A stretch of 64,000 bases of DNA from Blastococcus sp. VKM Ac-2987 (GTDB lineage Bacteria > Actinomycetota > Actinomycetes > Mycobacteriales > Geodermatophilaceae): positions 186,001-250,000 of the forward strand of contig NZ_JAPVBG010000001.1 in assembly GCF_026967805.1 (NCBI RefSeq), read 5' to 3'. This document shows positions 8,120 through 16,659 of this stretch, piece after piece (the stretch's first letter is position 1; every line of letters starts with the position of its first letter). The notes under the pieces were generated by a model that was given only the letters and a program-made list of their open reading frames with translations, was not told the DNA's origin and searched no databases. The position numbers and the translations under genes are program-made.

Positions 8120-9036
8120 AGGGCGCGCTCCACCCGGTCGGCGCTGGTGGCCGCGGCCGCCAGGACCACCTCCTCCAGCGTCGGGCGCTCCGGCGCGAGG
8201 CCGGTGACCGGGATCCCGGCGCCCACGAGGAGCGCGTTGACCTCGGCGGGATCGCCGCCGCGCACCACGACCCGCTCGCCGTCCACGGCGGCGACCCGGC
8301 CGTCGAGGGTGGCCCGCACCCGTTCCGGCGTGGGCGTGCGCACGACGGTGGCGCCGGTCGGGGCGGTCAGGGTGGCCAGGTCGTCCTGCAGCACCAGCCG
8401 GCCGCGGTCGAGCACCCCCACCCGCGAGCAGAGCTGCTCGACCTCGGCCAGCAGGTGGCTGGACAGGAAGATCGTCGTCCCGCCGCGGTGCAGCTCCAGG
8501 AGCAGCTCCCGGATCTCCGAGATGCCCTGCGGGTCGAGCCCGTTGGTGGGCTCGTCGAGGACCAGCAGCTCGGGACGGCGCAGCAGCGCGCCGGCGAGGC
8601 CGAGGCGCTGGCGCATGCCCAGCGAGTACGCCTTCACCGGCCGGCGGCCCACGCCACCGAGACCGACCTGCTCGAGCACGTCGGCGACCCGGCGGCGCCG
8701 GTCGCGGCGGGCCCCACCGGGGCCGGCGGCGTCCAGCAGCGCGAGGTTCTCCCGGCCGGACAGGTGCCCGTAGGCGGCGGGCGCCTCGATCAGCGCGCCC
8801 ACCCGGGGCAGCACGCGGCGGCCGGCGCGCGGCATCCGCTCCCCGAGCAGGTCGATCTCGCCCCGGGTGGGCAGCACGAGGCCGAGCAGCATGCGGACGG
8901 TGGTCGTCTTCCCCGAGCCGTTGGCGCCCAGGAAGCCGTAGACGTCACCGGCGCGCACGTCGAGGTCGATGCCGTCGACCGCGCGCAGCCGGCCGTACTG
9001 CTTGGCCAGGCCCCGGGTCGCGATCACCGAGCTCAC
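8116..9036 (-). CDS. ABC transporter ATP-binding protein
   Basis: A 306-residue ABC ATPase. Walker A is GANGSGKTT (about residues 39-47), the signature is YSLGMRQRLGLAGALL, Walker B is LLVLDEPTNGLDP and the H-loop is IFLSSHLL. The C-terminal about 90 residues form the usual DRA-type tail ending EEVVLAAAATSADRVERAL. It energises the ABC-2 permease that follows (4-nt overlap). Its GTG start in turn overlaps by 4 nt the stop of the RseB/LolA-like gene, so all three form one operon. The longer upstream frame extension is a shadow of that gene. Confidence 0.9.
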   Translation of the reverse strand: MSSVIATRGLAKQYGRLRAVDGIDLDVRAGDVYGFLGANGSGKTTTVRMLLGLVLPTRGEIDLLGERMPRAGRRVLPRVGALIEAPAAYGHLSGRENLALLDAAGPGGARRDRRRRVADVLEQVGLGGVGRRPVKAYSLGMRQRLGLAGALLRRPELLVLDEPTNGLDPQGISEIRELLLELHRGGTTIFLSSHLLAEVEQLCSRVGVLDRGRLVLQDDLATLTAPTGATVVRTPTPERVRATLDGRVAAVDGERVVVRGGDPAEVNALLVGAGIPVTGLAPERPTLEEVVLAAAATSADRVERAL

Positions 9037-10142
9037 CGCTGCCGCACGAGCACCGGCAGCTGCGCGGCGGCCTCGACCAGCGCGTCGAGGCTGACCGTCC
9101 CGGTGAGCAGGAACGGCCTCGCGTCCTGCGGGTCCACGAGCATGAGTCCGACGGGTCCAGCCGCGATGCGGATGCTGGTGTCGTCGGTGACGGCGGCCGG
9201 GCTCTGCGCCAGCGTGCGGCGCAGGCCGTCCGCCAGCCGGGGTGGCACCGGGGCGACGGCGAGCAGGGTGACCCCGCGCCCGTAGAGCCCGATGCCGGGC
9301 GGTGCCCCCTCGAGCGTCCGGCGCGGCAGACCGGCCAGGGTGCCGGGGAACCGCACCGGGCCGAGCCGGCGCCCCGCCTCCAGCACGATCCCGGCCTGCT
9401 CCGCGGTGCGCACGGCCGCGCCGGGAGGCGGGACGAAGGCGGTGGTCGCGGCGTCCGGGGCCGACAGGTCGAGGTCCAGGAACCGGGTGTCCAGGGCCGG
9501 CACCTCCGAGGCCTCGCCGAGCACCACCACCTGCAGCGGCAGGCCGCTCGCCCGGTCCACCCACACGTCCACCTGCCGCACCGCCGAGGCGGGCTCCGCC
9601 GGGGTGACGCGCAGCCCGAGGGCGTCCCGCCCGGCAATCCGCCGCGCGCCGATCCGCGTCAGCTCTTCGTCGGTGGCCTCGGACAGCAACCGGCGGCCCA
9701 GGGTCGAGGGCAGCAGGTCCGGTGGCGCGGGCAGGGCGAACGGCGTGGCGGCCTCGCGCGTCGCGGTGGCGCGCTCGTACTCCCACGTCCAGGTGCCCCG
9801 GGCGTCCCGGTGGATGCCCGTCTCGCCGGCCGCCGTGACGACGTCGACGCGGTGGTCGTCGGGGCCCCGCCACCACACGCGCATCTCGGTGCGGTCGCTG
9901 AACAGGTCGGCGACGGAGTCGAGCTGGCGGGTCACCGGCAGGGCCAGCCCACCGGCGGACTCGGCGTACCCGGAGTAGCGCACGTCGTCCGCGGCGAGGA
10001 CCGTCGCGCGCAGCTCGGCCGCGGGGACCGCCGAGTCGGCGACCGGCAGCGCGCCGACGATCGCCGGCAGCGCCACGACGACGGCGACGACCACCCCCAC
10101 GACGGCCCAGCGCGGAGCCGCCGCCCGCCAACCGGACGCCAT
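9033..10142 (-). CDS. RseB/LolA-like membrane-anchored protein linked to an ABC transporter
   Basis: A 369-residue protein with one N-terminal hydrophobic segment (residues 9-30) and the rest apparently outside the membrane. The middle resembles the MucB/RseB and LolA lipoprotein-carrier beta-sheet fold: LDSVADLFSDRTEMRVWWRG, then RVDVVTAAGETGIHRDARGTWTW and later VDVWVDRASGLPLQVVVLG. No catalytic motif is visible. Because it overlaps an ABC-2 exporter operon, it may sense or chaperone a lipid or other amphipathic cargo, or act in anti-sigma signalling; that is inference. ATG 10142 was preferred over GTG 10166 because no ribosome-binding site supports the longer form, but neither start is well marked. 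Confidence 0.62.
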   Translation of the reverse strand: MASGWRAAAPRWAVVGVVVAVVVALPAIVGALPVADSAVPAAELRATVLAADDVRYSGYAESAGGLALPVTRQLDSVADLFSDRTEMRVWWRGPDDHRVDVVTAAGETGIHRDARGTWTWEYERATATREAATPFALPAPPDLLPSTLGRRLLSEATDEELTRIGARRIAGRDALGLRVTPAEPASAVRQVDVWVDRASGLPLQVVVLGEASEVPALDTRFLDLDLSAPDAATTAFVPPPGAAVRTAEQAGIVLEAGRRLGPVRFPGTLAGLPRRTLEGAPPGIGLYGRGVTLLAVAPVPPRLADGLRRTLAQSPAAVTDDTSIRIAAGPVGLMLVDPQDARPFLLTGTVSLDALVEAAAQLPVLVRQR

Positions 10143-10209
10143 GGCGGCCACCGTAGTCCGCGGCACCGGCCCTCCGGATCGCCCGGACCGCCTCCGCGGC
10201 GCAGGCGGG

Positions 10210-10596
10210 CTACGCGAGCGCTGTCACCAGGCAGCAGGCGGCGAGCAGCAGCACCAGCGGCGTCATGACGAACCGCTCGGGCCGGCTGCGGGAGATGCCG
10301 TTCAGCAGGATGCCGAGGGCGAAGTAGCCGGTCAGCACCCAGATGCCGATGTCGGCCACGGCCGCCGGGAGCACCGCGAGCAGGCCGGCAGCCTGCAGGA
10401 TCACCACGGCGAAGAGCGCGTACAGGACGACGGAGACCGCGCTCCCGACGCGCAGGCCCCGCGGCAGCACGTCGTGCTGCCCACCCCACGCGAACCGTCC
10501 CAGCGGACGGCCGGCGGCGAGCAGCACCTGGAAGACGGCGAGGCCGGCGAGCAGGACGCAGGCGAGCACGGCGGCTCCGGTGATCACGGGGCGCAC
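10210..10596 (-). CDS. Small four-helix membrane protein of unknown function
   Basis: A 128-residue hydrophobic protein with four predicted membrane segments (residues about 4-22, 45-65, 68-90, 105-127) separated by short charged turns; no recognised motif. The GTG at 10596 is chosen because the upstream extension is Arg/Pro-rich and unlike a real protein; the GTG at 10587 is an alternative. It is 67 nt downstream of the start of the RseB-like gene on the same strand, so it is probably transcribed separately upstream of that operon. Function not inferable. Confidence 0.5.
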   Translation of the reverse strand: MRPVITGAAVLACVLLAGLAVFQVLLAAGRPLGRFAWGGQHDVLPRGLRVGSAVSVVLYALFAVVILQAAGLLAVLPAAVADIGIWVLTGYFALGILLNGISRSRPERFVMTPLVLLLAACCLVTALA

Positions 10597-10993
10597 GGTA
10601 CGGCCGCACCGCCTCCGACCGGCGCGCCGGGCGAGCGTCCTCGGCGCAGCACGTCCGCCGGCCGGAACGCCGCATCGCCGGCCGCCCGGTGCCGCCGGCC
10701 GCTGGTCACCACCGGTGAGGACCAGCACCGGGTGCACCGGCCGCGCGGCCATCGGCGCACCGGTGGCGCCCGGCGTGGAAGCACGCCGACGGCCTCGCCC
10801 GACTACCCGGTCGAACGGTCACCGCCAACCGAAACCGCAGCTCAGACGCCCGTCCACGGATCTGCGGCAGGCCTGGACACCGGGCGGCGGTGGCGACGAG
10901 GAGGGGAGTGCCCTCGCCCACGCCGTCCATCCGGTCCGGGGATCACACCGCCCGGCGCGCGTGCCCGGCCGCCGTCCGGGGCAGGACCCCGCC
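10597..10993 (+). other. 397-nt non-coding spacer between divergent genes
   Basis: Between the divergent small membrane protein and the 10994 gene. I see no open frame with actinobacterial codon use. The stretch 10815-10855 is less GC-rich than its surroundings and may hold a promoter. Around 10710-10760 there are several short inverted CACCGG/CCGGTG elements. No recognised riboswitch or RNA. Confidence 0.4.
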
Positions 10994-11632
10994 ATGGCAC
11001 CTCCGATCAGCGACGCCGTCGTCGTCGACGTCCTGCGCCGGGTCGACCGGCTGCTCACCCCGCTGGCCACCCGTCTCGGCCGGCCACCTGCGCTGCCGCG
11101 GCACGAGCGCGACGAGTGGTGGGCCGACCAGGTCTCCCGGGTCGCGGCCGGGGTCTCCGCCGTCCCCCGGTTCGCCGGCAAGCTCGCCGACCTGCTGCCG
11201 CTGCAGAACACCGTGGGCACCGCGGTCCAGTCGCTCGTGGTGCTCGGCGTCGCCGGGGAGCACGGCGTGGAGGCGCCGGCCGAACGGGTGTCGCTGCTGG
11301 CCCGGGTGCTGCTCGACCGGGACCTGACCGCGGCCCAGGTGGAGCCCCTGCTCACCCCCGCGAAGGGCACCTACGTGGAGGGCGCGCTGGGCAGCCGGGA
11401 CGAGCGCCGCGGGGTCGCCGGCGCCGCACGCACCCTCTGGCGCGCCGCGCGGCTGCTCGGCCGGATCGACGACGCCCTCGACGCCCGCCCCAAGGGCCGG
11501 CTGCTGGCCCGCGCGGTCGCCAACCTCCCCGTCGTCGGCGTGGCCGGCGGGTACGTCTCCGAGCGGGAGGGGCTGCGCCGGGCCGCGGCGGAGGCGGCGG
11601 ACGTGCTGGAGGCGCCGCCGGCGCGCCACTAG
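10994..11632 (+). CDS. Conserved-looking cytoplasmic protein of unknown function
   Basis: A 212-residue protein I do not recognise. It has a Trp-rich N-terminal stretch (DEWWADQVSRVAAGVSAVPR, residues 35-54), a hydrophobic middle (VGTAVQSLVVLGVAGEHG), and a C-terminal Gly-rich segment NLPVVGVAGGYVSEREGLRR. Composition is Ala/Leu/Arg-rich and helical without a clear signal peptide or full transmembrane helix. The start ATG follows GCAGGACC, a weak ribosome-binding site. Its TAG stop is interleaved with the TAG of the convergent AI-2E-family permease at CTAG (11629-11632). Confidence 0.6.
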   Translation: MAPPISDAVVVDVLRRVDRLLTPLATRLGRPPALPRHERDEWWADQVSRVAAGVSAVPRFAGKLADLLPLQNTVGTAVQSLVVLGVAGEHGVEAPAERVSLLARVLLDRDLTAAQVEPLLTPAKGTYVEGALGSRDERRGVAGAARTLWRAARLLGRIDDALDARPKGRLLARAVANLPVVGVAGGYVSEREGLRRAAAEAADVLEAPPARH

Positions 11633-12792
11633 CTCTCGTCCCCCGTCCGGGCACCCTCGCGGCGCTCGGGCTCGGCCGCGTCCGCCGGTCGCTCCCCGTC
11701 GCCGTCCGCCCAGCCGGGACCGGCGTCGGGCTCGCGGCCGCGGACGTAGTCGACGACGCGGGCCAGGCAGGCCGTCAGGGGCACCGCGAGGAAGGCACCC
11801 AGGACGCCGTAGGTCACCCCGCCCACCGTGACGGCGAGGATGATCAGGAACGGGTGCAGCCGCAGCACCGGGCTCAGGATCAGCGGCTCCAGGAGGTTGC
11901 CCTCCGCCTGCTGGACCACCACCACGACGGCCAGGACCAGCAGTGCCGTCGTCAGCCCCTGGTCGGCGAGCGCGACCAGGACGGCCAGCAGGCCGGACAC
12001 GAAGGCGCCGACGATCGGGAAGAAGCCGCCCAGGAAGATCAGCAGCGCCAGGGGCAGGGCCAGCGGGACGCCGAGGAGCACCAGGCCGATGCCGATGAAC
12101 ACCGCGTCGGCGAGCGCGACCACCATCTGCCCGCGGAAGTAGGCGCCGAGGGTCCAGAACAGCTGACCGGACACCCGGTCGGCGTGCCGGCGCGCCCCAT
12201 CCGGCAGCAGGCTCGTGATCCCCGACCAGATGCGTCCGCCGTCGCGCAGGTAGAAGAAGAGCGCGACGAGGAAGAGGACCACGCCCGTCGCCACGTCCCC
12301 CAGGGTCCGGGCCACCTGCAGGCCCTGGTCCAGGGCACCGCTCCCGCCGCCGAACGCGGAGAAGGCCTCCCGGGCCATGTCGGCGAGGCCGCCCTCGTCG
12401 ACGGCGACCGGCAGCGAGAAGGGTGTCCCGTCGACGAGCTCCTCGAGGTCACCCAGCGCGTCCTCCACGCTGTCGGCCAGCGCCGGGAGCTCGTCGGCGA
12501 ACCGGGGGACGACGAGCCAGAGCGCCAGGCCGAGCAGCCCGAGCAGCCCGACGACGAGGACGAGCGCCACCACCGTGGAGGGCACGTGCCTGCGCCGCAG
12601 CCACGCCGCCACCGGCCACAGCACCGCCGCCGGGAAGAGCGCGACCGCCAGCGGGGTCGCCACGACGCTGACCTCGCGCAGCACCAGGTAGCCGAGCACG
12701 AGCACGCCGACCAGCCCGAGCAGCGCCCAGGCGCGGCGGCCGGCGCGCTGCAGCACGGCGTCGCCGTCCGGGCGCACCGCCGACGCACTCAT
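11629..12792 (-). CDS. AI-2E/PerM-family transporter (membrane permease)
   Basis: A 387-residue protein with seven to eight transmembrane segments and the AI-2E/PerM family layout: two N-terminal helices, a soluble-looking region (about residues 85-150, FADELPALADSVEDALGDLE), then LFFYLRDGG, the conserved GIGLVLLGVPLALPLALLIF and GNLLEPLILSPVLRLHPFLI near residue 310. Members export small molecules or ions (TqsA for AI-2, others Na+/H+ antiport); the substrate here is unknown. The C-terminal about 40 residues are acidic and probably disordered. It starts 32 nt after the metF stop on the same strand and is likely cotranscribed from the metF promoter. Confidence 0.85.
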   Translation of the reverse strand: MSASAVRPDGDAVLQRAGRRAWALLGLVGVLVLGYLVLREVSVVATPLAVALFPAAVLWPVAAWLRRRHVPSTVVALVLVVGLLGLLGLALWLVVPRFADELPALADSVEDALGDLEELVDGTPFSLPVAVDEGGLADMAREAFSAFGGGSGALDQGLQVARTLGDVATGVVLFLVALFFYLRDGGRIWSGITSLLPDGARRHADRVSGQLFWTLGAYFRGQMVVALADAVFIGIGLVLLGVPLALPLALLIFLGGFFPIVGAFVSGLLAVLVALADQGLTTALLVLAVVVVVQQAEGNLLEPLILSPVLRLHPFLIILAVTVGGVTYGVLGAFLAVPLTACLARVVDYVRGREPDAGPGWADGDGERPADAAEPERREGARTGDES

Positions 12793-12823
12793 GCCGGGAC
12801 CGCGGTGCGCAGGCCCGGCGTCA

Positions 12824-13732
12824 TCAGCGGACGGCCGCCGGGGCGCTGGTGGCCAGGTTGGTGAACACCTCGCGGGTCGCCGTCGACCGGTTCATGGTGA
12901 TGAAGTGGATGCCGGGCACGCCCTCGTCGAGCAGCTGCCGGCACAGGTCGGTGGCCACCTCCACCCCGAACGCCCGCACCGCGGCCTTGTCCTCGGGGCG
13001 GTCGCCGTCCAGCGCGGCGAAGCGGTCGGCGAGCTCGGGCGGGAACGCCTGCCCGGACAGCTCGACGATGCGGGTGATCTGCCGGACGTTGGTCACCGGC
13101 ATGACACCGGCGATGACCGGGACCTCGCAGCCCTTGGCGGCGACCCGGTCGCGCAACCGCAGGTAGTCCTCGGCGCGGAAGAACATCTGGGTGATCGCGT
13201 AGTCCGCACCCGCCCGGCACTTGGCCACGAACATCTCGACGTCGGTGTCGAAGTCCGGGGAGCGCGGGTGCCGCTCGGGGAACGCGGCCACACCCACGGA
13301 GAAGTCGCCGATGGAGCGGATCAGCTCCACCAGCTCGGAGGCGTAGCGCAGCCCCTCGGGGTGGGCGACCCACTCCGCCTGCGGATCGGCGCCGGGCGGG
13401 TCGCCGCGCAGCGCGAGCAGGTTGCGGACCCCGGCGGCGGCCAGCCGGCTGATCACGTGCCGCAGCTCCGCGACGCTGTGGTCGACGGCGGTCAGGTGCG
13501 CCAGCGGGGTCATCGTCGTCTCGGCGGCGATCCGCTCGGTCATCGCGACGGTGCCCTCGCGGGTGGAGCCGCCGGCCCCGTAGGTGACCGACACGAACGA
13601 GGGGCGGAGCCGCTCGAGCTCGCGCAGCGCCGTCCACAGCTGCTCCTCCCCCGCCGGCGTCTTCGGCGGGAAGAACTCGAACGACCACGTGGGCCGGTCG
13701 TTGGCGAGGAGCTCGCGCACGGTCGGGGTCAC
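12824..13732 (-). CDS. metF: 5,10-methylenetetrahydrofolate reductase
   Basis: A 302-residue TIM-barrel flavoenzyme reducing 5,10-methylene-THF to 5-methyl-THF for methionine synthesis. Motifs: [10 protein letters not shown] (residues 16-25, catalytic Glu), [30 protein letters not shown] (NADH/FAD loop), [12 protein letters not shown] and ITQMFF, all standard for MetF. The GTG start lies 8 nt after a TACCCT hexamer, indicating a leaderless transcript. Divergent from the GGPP synthase gene, as in M. tuberculosis Rv2172c/Rv2173. The AI-2E-family permease follows on the same strand. Confidence 0.93.
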   Translation of the reverse strand: MTPTVRELLANDRPTWSFEFFPPKTPAGEEQLWTALRELERLRPSFVSVTYGAGGSTREGTVAMTERIAAETTMTPLAHLTAVDHSVAELRHVISRLAAAGVRNLLALRGDPPGADPQAEWVAHPEGLRYASELVELIRSIGDFSVGVAAFPERHPRSPDFDTDVEMFVAKCRAGADYAITQMFFRAEDYLRLRDRVAAKGCEVPVIAGVMPVTNVRQITRIVELSGQAFPPELADRFAALDGDRPEDKAAVRAFGVEVATDLCRQLLDEGVPGIHFITMNRSTATREVFTNLATSAPAAVR

Positions 13733-13740
13733 GGCACCCG

Positions 13741-13746
13741 AGGGTA
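13741..13746 (-). promoter_or_regulatory. -10 element of metF (leaderless)
   Basis: TACCCT (minus strand) fits the actinobacterial TANNNT -10. It ends 8 nt before the metF GTG at 13732, so transcription would begin at or next to the start codon. No good -35 is visible. Confidence 0.6.
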
Positions 13747-13920
13747 GTGGCGCCCGGACGGCGACCCGCGGTGGTGCCGCGGAACTTCCGCCGCCGAGGG
13801 TGCATCCGGGTCGCTTCCGGGCACGGAAGAGGCCGTGAACCTGCGACCTGTGACGGAGGAACGATGGAGCGGAGCACGTCAGCTGCCCTGCTGGTGGGGC
13901 CGCGTCCCATCGGGTTGGGC

Positions 13921-13926
13921 GATACT
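13921..13926 (+). promoter_or_regulatory. Candidate -10 of the GGPP synthase gene
   Basis: GATACT matches four of six consensus -10 positions and ends 6 nt before ATG 13933. The surrounding 70 nt (13864-13932) use A/T-ending triplets unusually often if read in frame, so they look like promoter rather than coding sequence. Confidence 0.45.
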
Positions 13927-13932
13927 GACCTC

Positions 13933-15060
13933 ATGATCGCCGGGGCGCAGCAGCGCGAGTCCGCCCGCCCCGCACCACCGCTGGCGGCCGCCGACCTCGA
14001 CCGGGTGCGCGCCGCGGTGGCCGATGCGCTGGTCGGCTTCCTCGACCAGCAGCGCGCCACCCTCGCCGGCATGGATCCCAGCCTGGTCCCGGTGGTCGAC
14101 GAGGTCTGCGCGGTCGCCGAGGGCGGCAAGAAGCTGCGCCCGTCCTTCGCCTACTGGGGCTGGCGCGGCGCCCGCGGCCAGGGGCCGGGGACCGCCGAGG
14201 ACGACGACGCGGTGCTGCGGGCCGTCGCGGCCCTGGAGTTCGTGCACGCCAGCGCCCTCGTGCACGACGACGTCATGGACGCCGCCGGCACCCGGCGCGG
14301 CCGCCCGACCACGCACATCGGCTTCGCCGACCGGCACACCTCGCACGGGTTCTCCGGCGACCAGGAGCTCTTCGGCGTCGGCGCGGCCATCCTCGTGGGC
14401 GACCTCGCCCTGGTGTGGTCGGACGAGATGCTCCGCTGCTCCGGCATCTCCGAGGCGGCCCTCGGCCGGGCGCGGGCGGTCTGGGACACGATGCGCACCG
14501 AGGTCACCGCCGGGCAGTACCTCGACCTGCTGCGCGCGGCGGGCGGCCTCCCGGGGCCCGACGGCGCGCTGACCGTCGCCCGCTACAAGAGCGCCGGGTA
14601 CACCGTGCAGCGGCCGCTGCAGCTCGGCGCCGCGATCGCCGGCGCCGGCCCGGCCGTGGTCGAGGCCTTCGCCGCCATCGGCCTGCCGCTGGGCGAGGCG
14701 TTCCAGCTGCGCGACGACCTGCTCGGGGTGTTCGGCGACCCGCAGGTCACCGGCAAGTCCGCCGACGACGACCTGCGCGAGGGGAAGCAGACGCTGCTGG
14801 TCGCGCTGGCCGAGGAGGTGGCCGACGACGCCGGACGGCGGCTGCTGCACGAGCTGCTGGGCAACCCGGACGCCGGCCCCGACGAGTTCGAGGCGCTGCG
14901 CACCCTGCTCGTCTCCACCGGCGCCCGCGACCGCGTCGAGCAGCGGATCACGGTCAGCACCGCCCGCGCCCGCGACGCCATCGCCGAGGCACCCATCGCC
15001 GACGACGCCCGGGCCGCGCTCGACGCGCTCGCGGTCGCCGCCACCGCCCGCACCGCCTGA
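13933..15060 (+). CDS. idsA: Geranylgeranyl diphosphate synthase (polyprenyl synthetase)
   Basis: A 375-residue trans-isoprenyl diphosphate synthase. First Asp-rich motif DDVMD (about residues 111-115) and second DDLLG (about residue 262) are present, with the GGKKLRP substrate-binding lysines upstream and KSAGYTVQRPLQLGAA in between. It condenses IPP with allylic diphosphates; position directly upstream of crtI and crtB argues for GGPP as product. A longer form from ATG 13864 has a GGAGGA site 4 nt upstream, but its 23 extra codons have atypical third bases and contain the GATACT promoter element, so ATG 13933 is preferred. Its stop TGA overlaps crtI as TGATG. Confidence 0.85.
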   Translation: MIAGAQQRESARPAPPLAAADLDRVRAAVADALVGFLDQQRATLAGMDPSLVPVVDEVCAVAEGGKKLRPSFAYWGWRGARGQGPGTAEDDDAVLRAVAALEFVHASALVHDDVMDAAGTRRGRPTTHIGFADRHTSHGFSGDQELFGVGAAILVGDLALVWSDEMLRCSGISEAALGRARAVWDTMRTEVTAGQYLDLLRAAGGLPGPDGALTVARYKSAGYTVQRPLQLGAAIAGAGPAVVEAFAAIGLPLGEAFQLRDDLLGVFGDPQVTGKSADDDLREGKQTLLVALAEEVADDAGRRLLHELLGNPDAGPDEFEALRTLLVSTGARDRVEQRITVSTARARDAIAEAPIADDARAALDALAVAATARTA

Positions 15061-16556
15061 TGGTCCGCACCGTTCCGGGTCGCACCGACCGCGTCGTCGT
15101 CATCGGCGCCGGGCTCGCCGGGCTGGCCACCGCGCTGCGGCTGCGCGGCGCCGGCCGCGACGTCGTGGTGGTCGAGCGGGGCGACGGGCCGGGTGGCCGG
15201 GCCGGGCGGATCGAGCAGGACGGGTACGCCCTCGACACCGGCCCCTCGGTGTTCACCGCCCCGGAGGTCGTCGCCGACACCCTCGCCGCCGTCGGCGAGA
15301 AGCTCGAGGACCGGCTGACCCTGCACCCGCTGCGGACCAGCTACCGGGCCCAGTTCGCCGACGGCACGCACCTGGACGTGCACGCCGACCCCGACGCCTT
15401 CGCCGCCGAGGTCGCCGCCCTCTGCGGGCCGGCCGAGGCCGACGCGCTGCGCCGCTACCTGGCCGACCTCGCCGAGCTGTACCGGCTGCAGCTGGACACC
15501 TTCATCGACCGCAACCTCGACTCCCCGCTGGACCTGCTGGGCCCCCAGCTGCTCGGCCTCGCCCGCCGCGGGGGCTTCCGGCGGCTGTCCGGCCACGTCG
15601 AGCGTGCCTTCACCGACGACCGGCTGCGCCGGCTGTTCAGCTTCCAGGCCCTCTACGCCGGGGTCTCCCCCTTCCGCGCCATCGCCGCCTACGCGGTGAT
15701 CGCCCAGCTCGACATCGGTGCCGGCGTCTGGCACCCCGAGGGCGGCATCGCCGCGGTGCCGCGCGCCCTGGCCGACGCCGCGGCCGACGCCGGGGTCGTG
15801 TTCCGCTACGGCGCTACGGTCGCCGAGCTGGAGACCTCCGGCGGCCGGGTGGGTGCGGTCCGCCTGGCCGACGGCGAGCGGCTGCCCGCGGACGCCGTCG
15901 TCGTCACCGCCGACGCACCGCACACCCTGGTGCCGGGCCTGCGCGGCCCGCGCCGGCCGGTGTACTCGCCGTCCTGCGTCGCGCTGCACCTGGGCGTCCG
16001 CGCGCCGCTGGCCGGCCAGGCGCACCACACGATCAGCTTCGGCGCGGCGTGGCAGCAGGTGTTCGACGAGCTCACCCGCGACGGACGCCCCATGAGCGAC
16101 CCGAGCCTGCTGATCAGCATGCCGTCGGTCACCGACCGCGGCCTCGCCCCCGACGGCGGGCAGGTGCTCAGCGTCGTCGCCCCGACGCCGAACCTCGACC
16201 GGCGCAGCGGCGGCAACCCCGACCTGGACTGGGCCGCGCTGGCGCCCCGCTACCGCGAGGAGCTGCTGGCCACGCTGGAGGCGCGGGGCTTCACCGGGGT
16301 CACCGACGCGATCGAGGTCGAGCACATGGACACCCCGCTGACCTGGGCCGAGCAGGGCATGGCCGCCGGCACGCCGTTCGCGCTGGCGCACACCTTCGGC
16401 CAGACCGGCCCGTTCCGGCCATCCACCCTGCCCCGCCGGGGCCCGGAGAACGTGGTGCTCGCCGGCTCCTCGGTGCAGCCCGGCGTCGGGGTGCCGATGG
16501 TGCTGATGAGCGGCCGGCTGGCGGCCGAGCGGATCACGGGCGTGGTTGCGTCGTGA
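15060..16556 (+). CDS. crtI: Phytoene desaturase CrtI
   Basis: A 498-residue FAD-dependent carotene desaturase. N-terminal dinucleotide fold VVVIGAGLAGLATALRL (residues 11-27) with GGRAGRIEQDGYALDTGPSVF, the CrtI family signature, and the C-terminal FAD motif NVVLAGSSVQPGVGVPMVLM. CrtI converts colourless phytoene to lycopene through successive dehydrogenations at the membrane. ATG overlaps the idsA stop by 1 nt, implying coupled translation in an idsA-crtI-(crtB) operon. The exact number of desaturation steps cannot be read from sequence. Confidence 0.9.
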   Translation: MVRTVPGRTDRVVVIGAGLAGLATALRLRGAGRDVVVVERGDGPGGRAGRIEQDGYALDTGPSVFTAPEVVADTLAAVGEKLEDRLTLHPLRTSYRAQFADGTHLDVHADPDAFAAEVAALCGPAEADALRRYLADLAELYRLQLDTFIDRNLDSPLDLLGPQLLGLARRGGFRRLSGHVERAFTDDRLRRLFSFQALYAGVSPFRAIAAYAVIAQLDIGAGVWHPEGGIAAVPRALADAAADAGVVFRYGATVAELETSGGRVGAVRLADGERLPADAVVVTADAPHTLVPGLRGPRRPVYSPSCVALHLGVRAPLAGQAHHTISFGAAWQQVFDELTRDGRPMSDPSLLISMPSVTDRGLAPDGGQVLSVVAPTPNLDRRSGGNPDLDWAALAPRYREELLATLEARGFTGVTDAIEVEHMDTPLTWAEQGMAAGTPFALAHTFGQTGPFRPSTLPRRGPENVVLAGSSVQPGVGVPMVLMSGRLAAERITGVVAS

Positions 16557-16659
16557 GGCGACGGGTGAGTGAGCATCGCAGCGAGTGGGGGCACCTCCCG
16601 CTTGCGGGGGACTGCGAGCGAGGAGCGGAGCGAGGCCGGAGCCGAACCATGGACATCGC
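16557..16659 (+). repeat. Spacer with hairpin and GAGCGAGGAGCGG repeat upstream of crtB
   Basis: This 103-nt gap interrupts an otherwise overlapping operon. It contains a hairpin (arms around CTCCCG and CGGGGG at 16595-16611 with a CTTG loop) and the 15-mer GCGAGCGAGGAGCGG at 16614-16628, which recurs exactly (inverted) at 30610-30624 and 42051-42065. The repeat ends about 30 nt before the crtB ATG and contains AGGAG, but too far away to be its ribosome-binding site. Confidence 0.55.

Noticed and set aside
13782..13829. Three CTTCCG elements (one inverted) upstream of idsA, possible operator
   Set aside because: Six-base units are too short and too likely by chance in this composition to support a regulator site.
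13864..13932. Longer start for the GGPP synthase (ATG 13864 with GGAGGA)
   Set aside because: The extra codons have unusual A/T third positions and contain a -10-like GATACT; the family fold begins after 13933. The longer form cannot be fully excluded.
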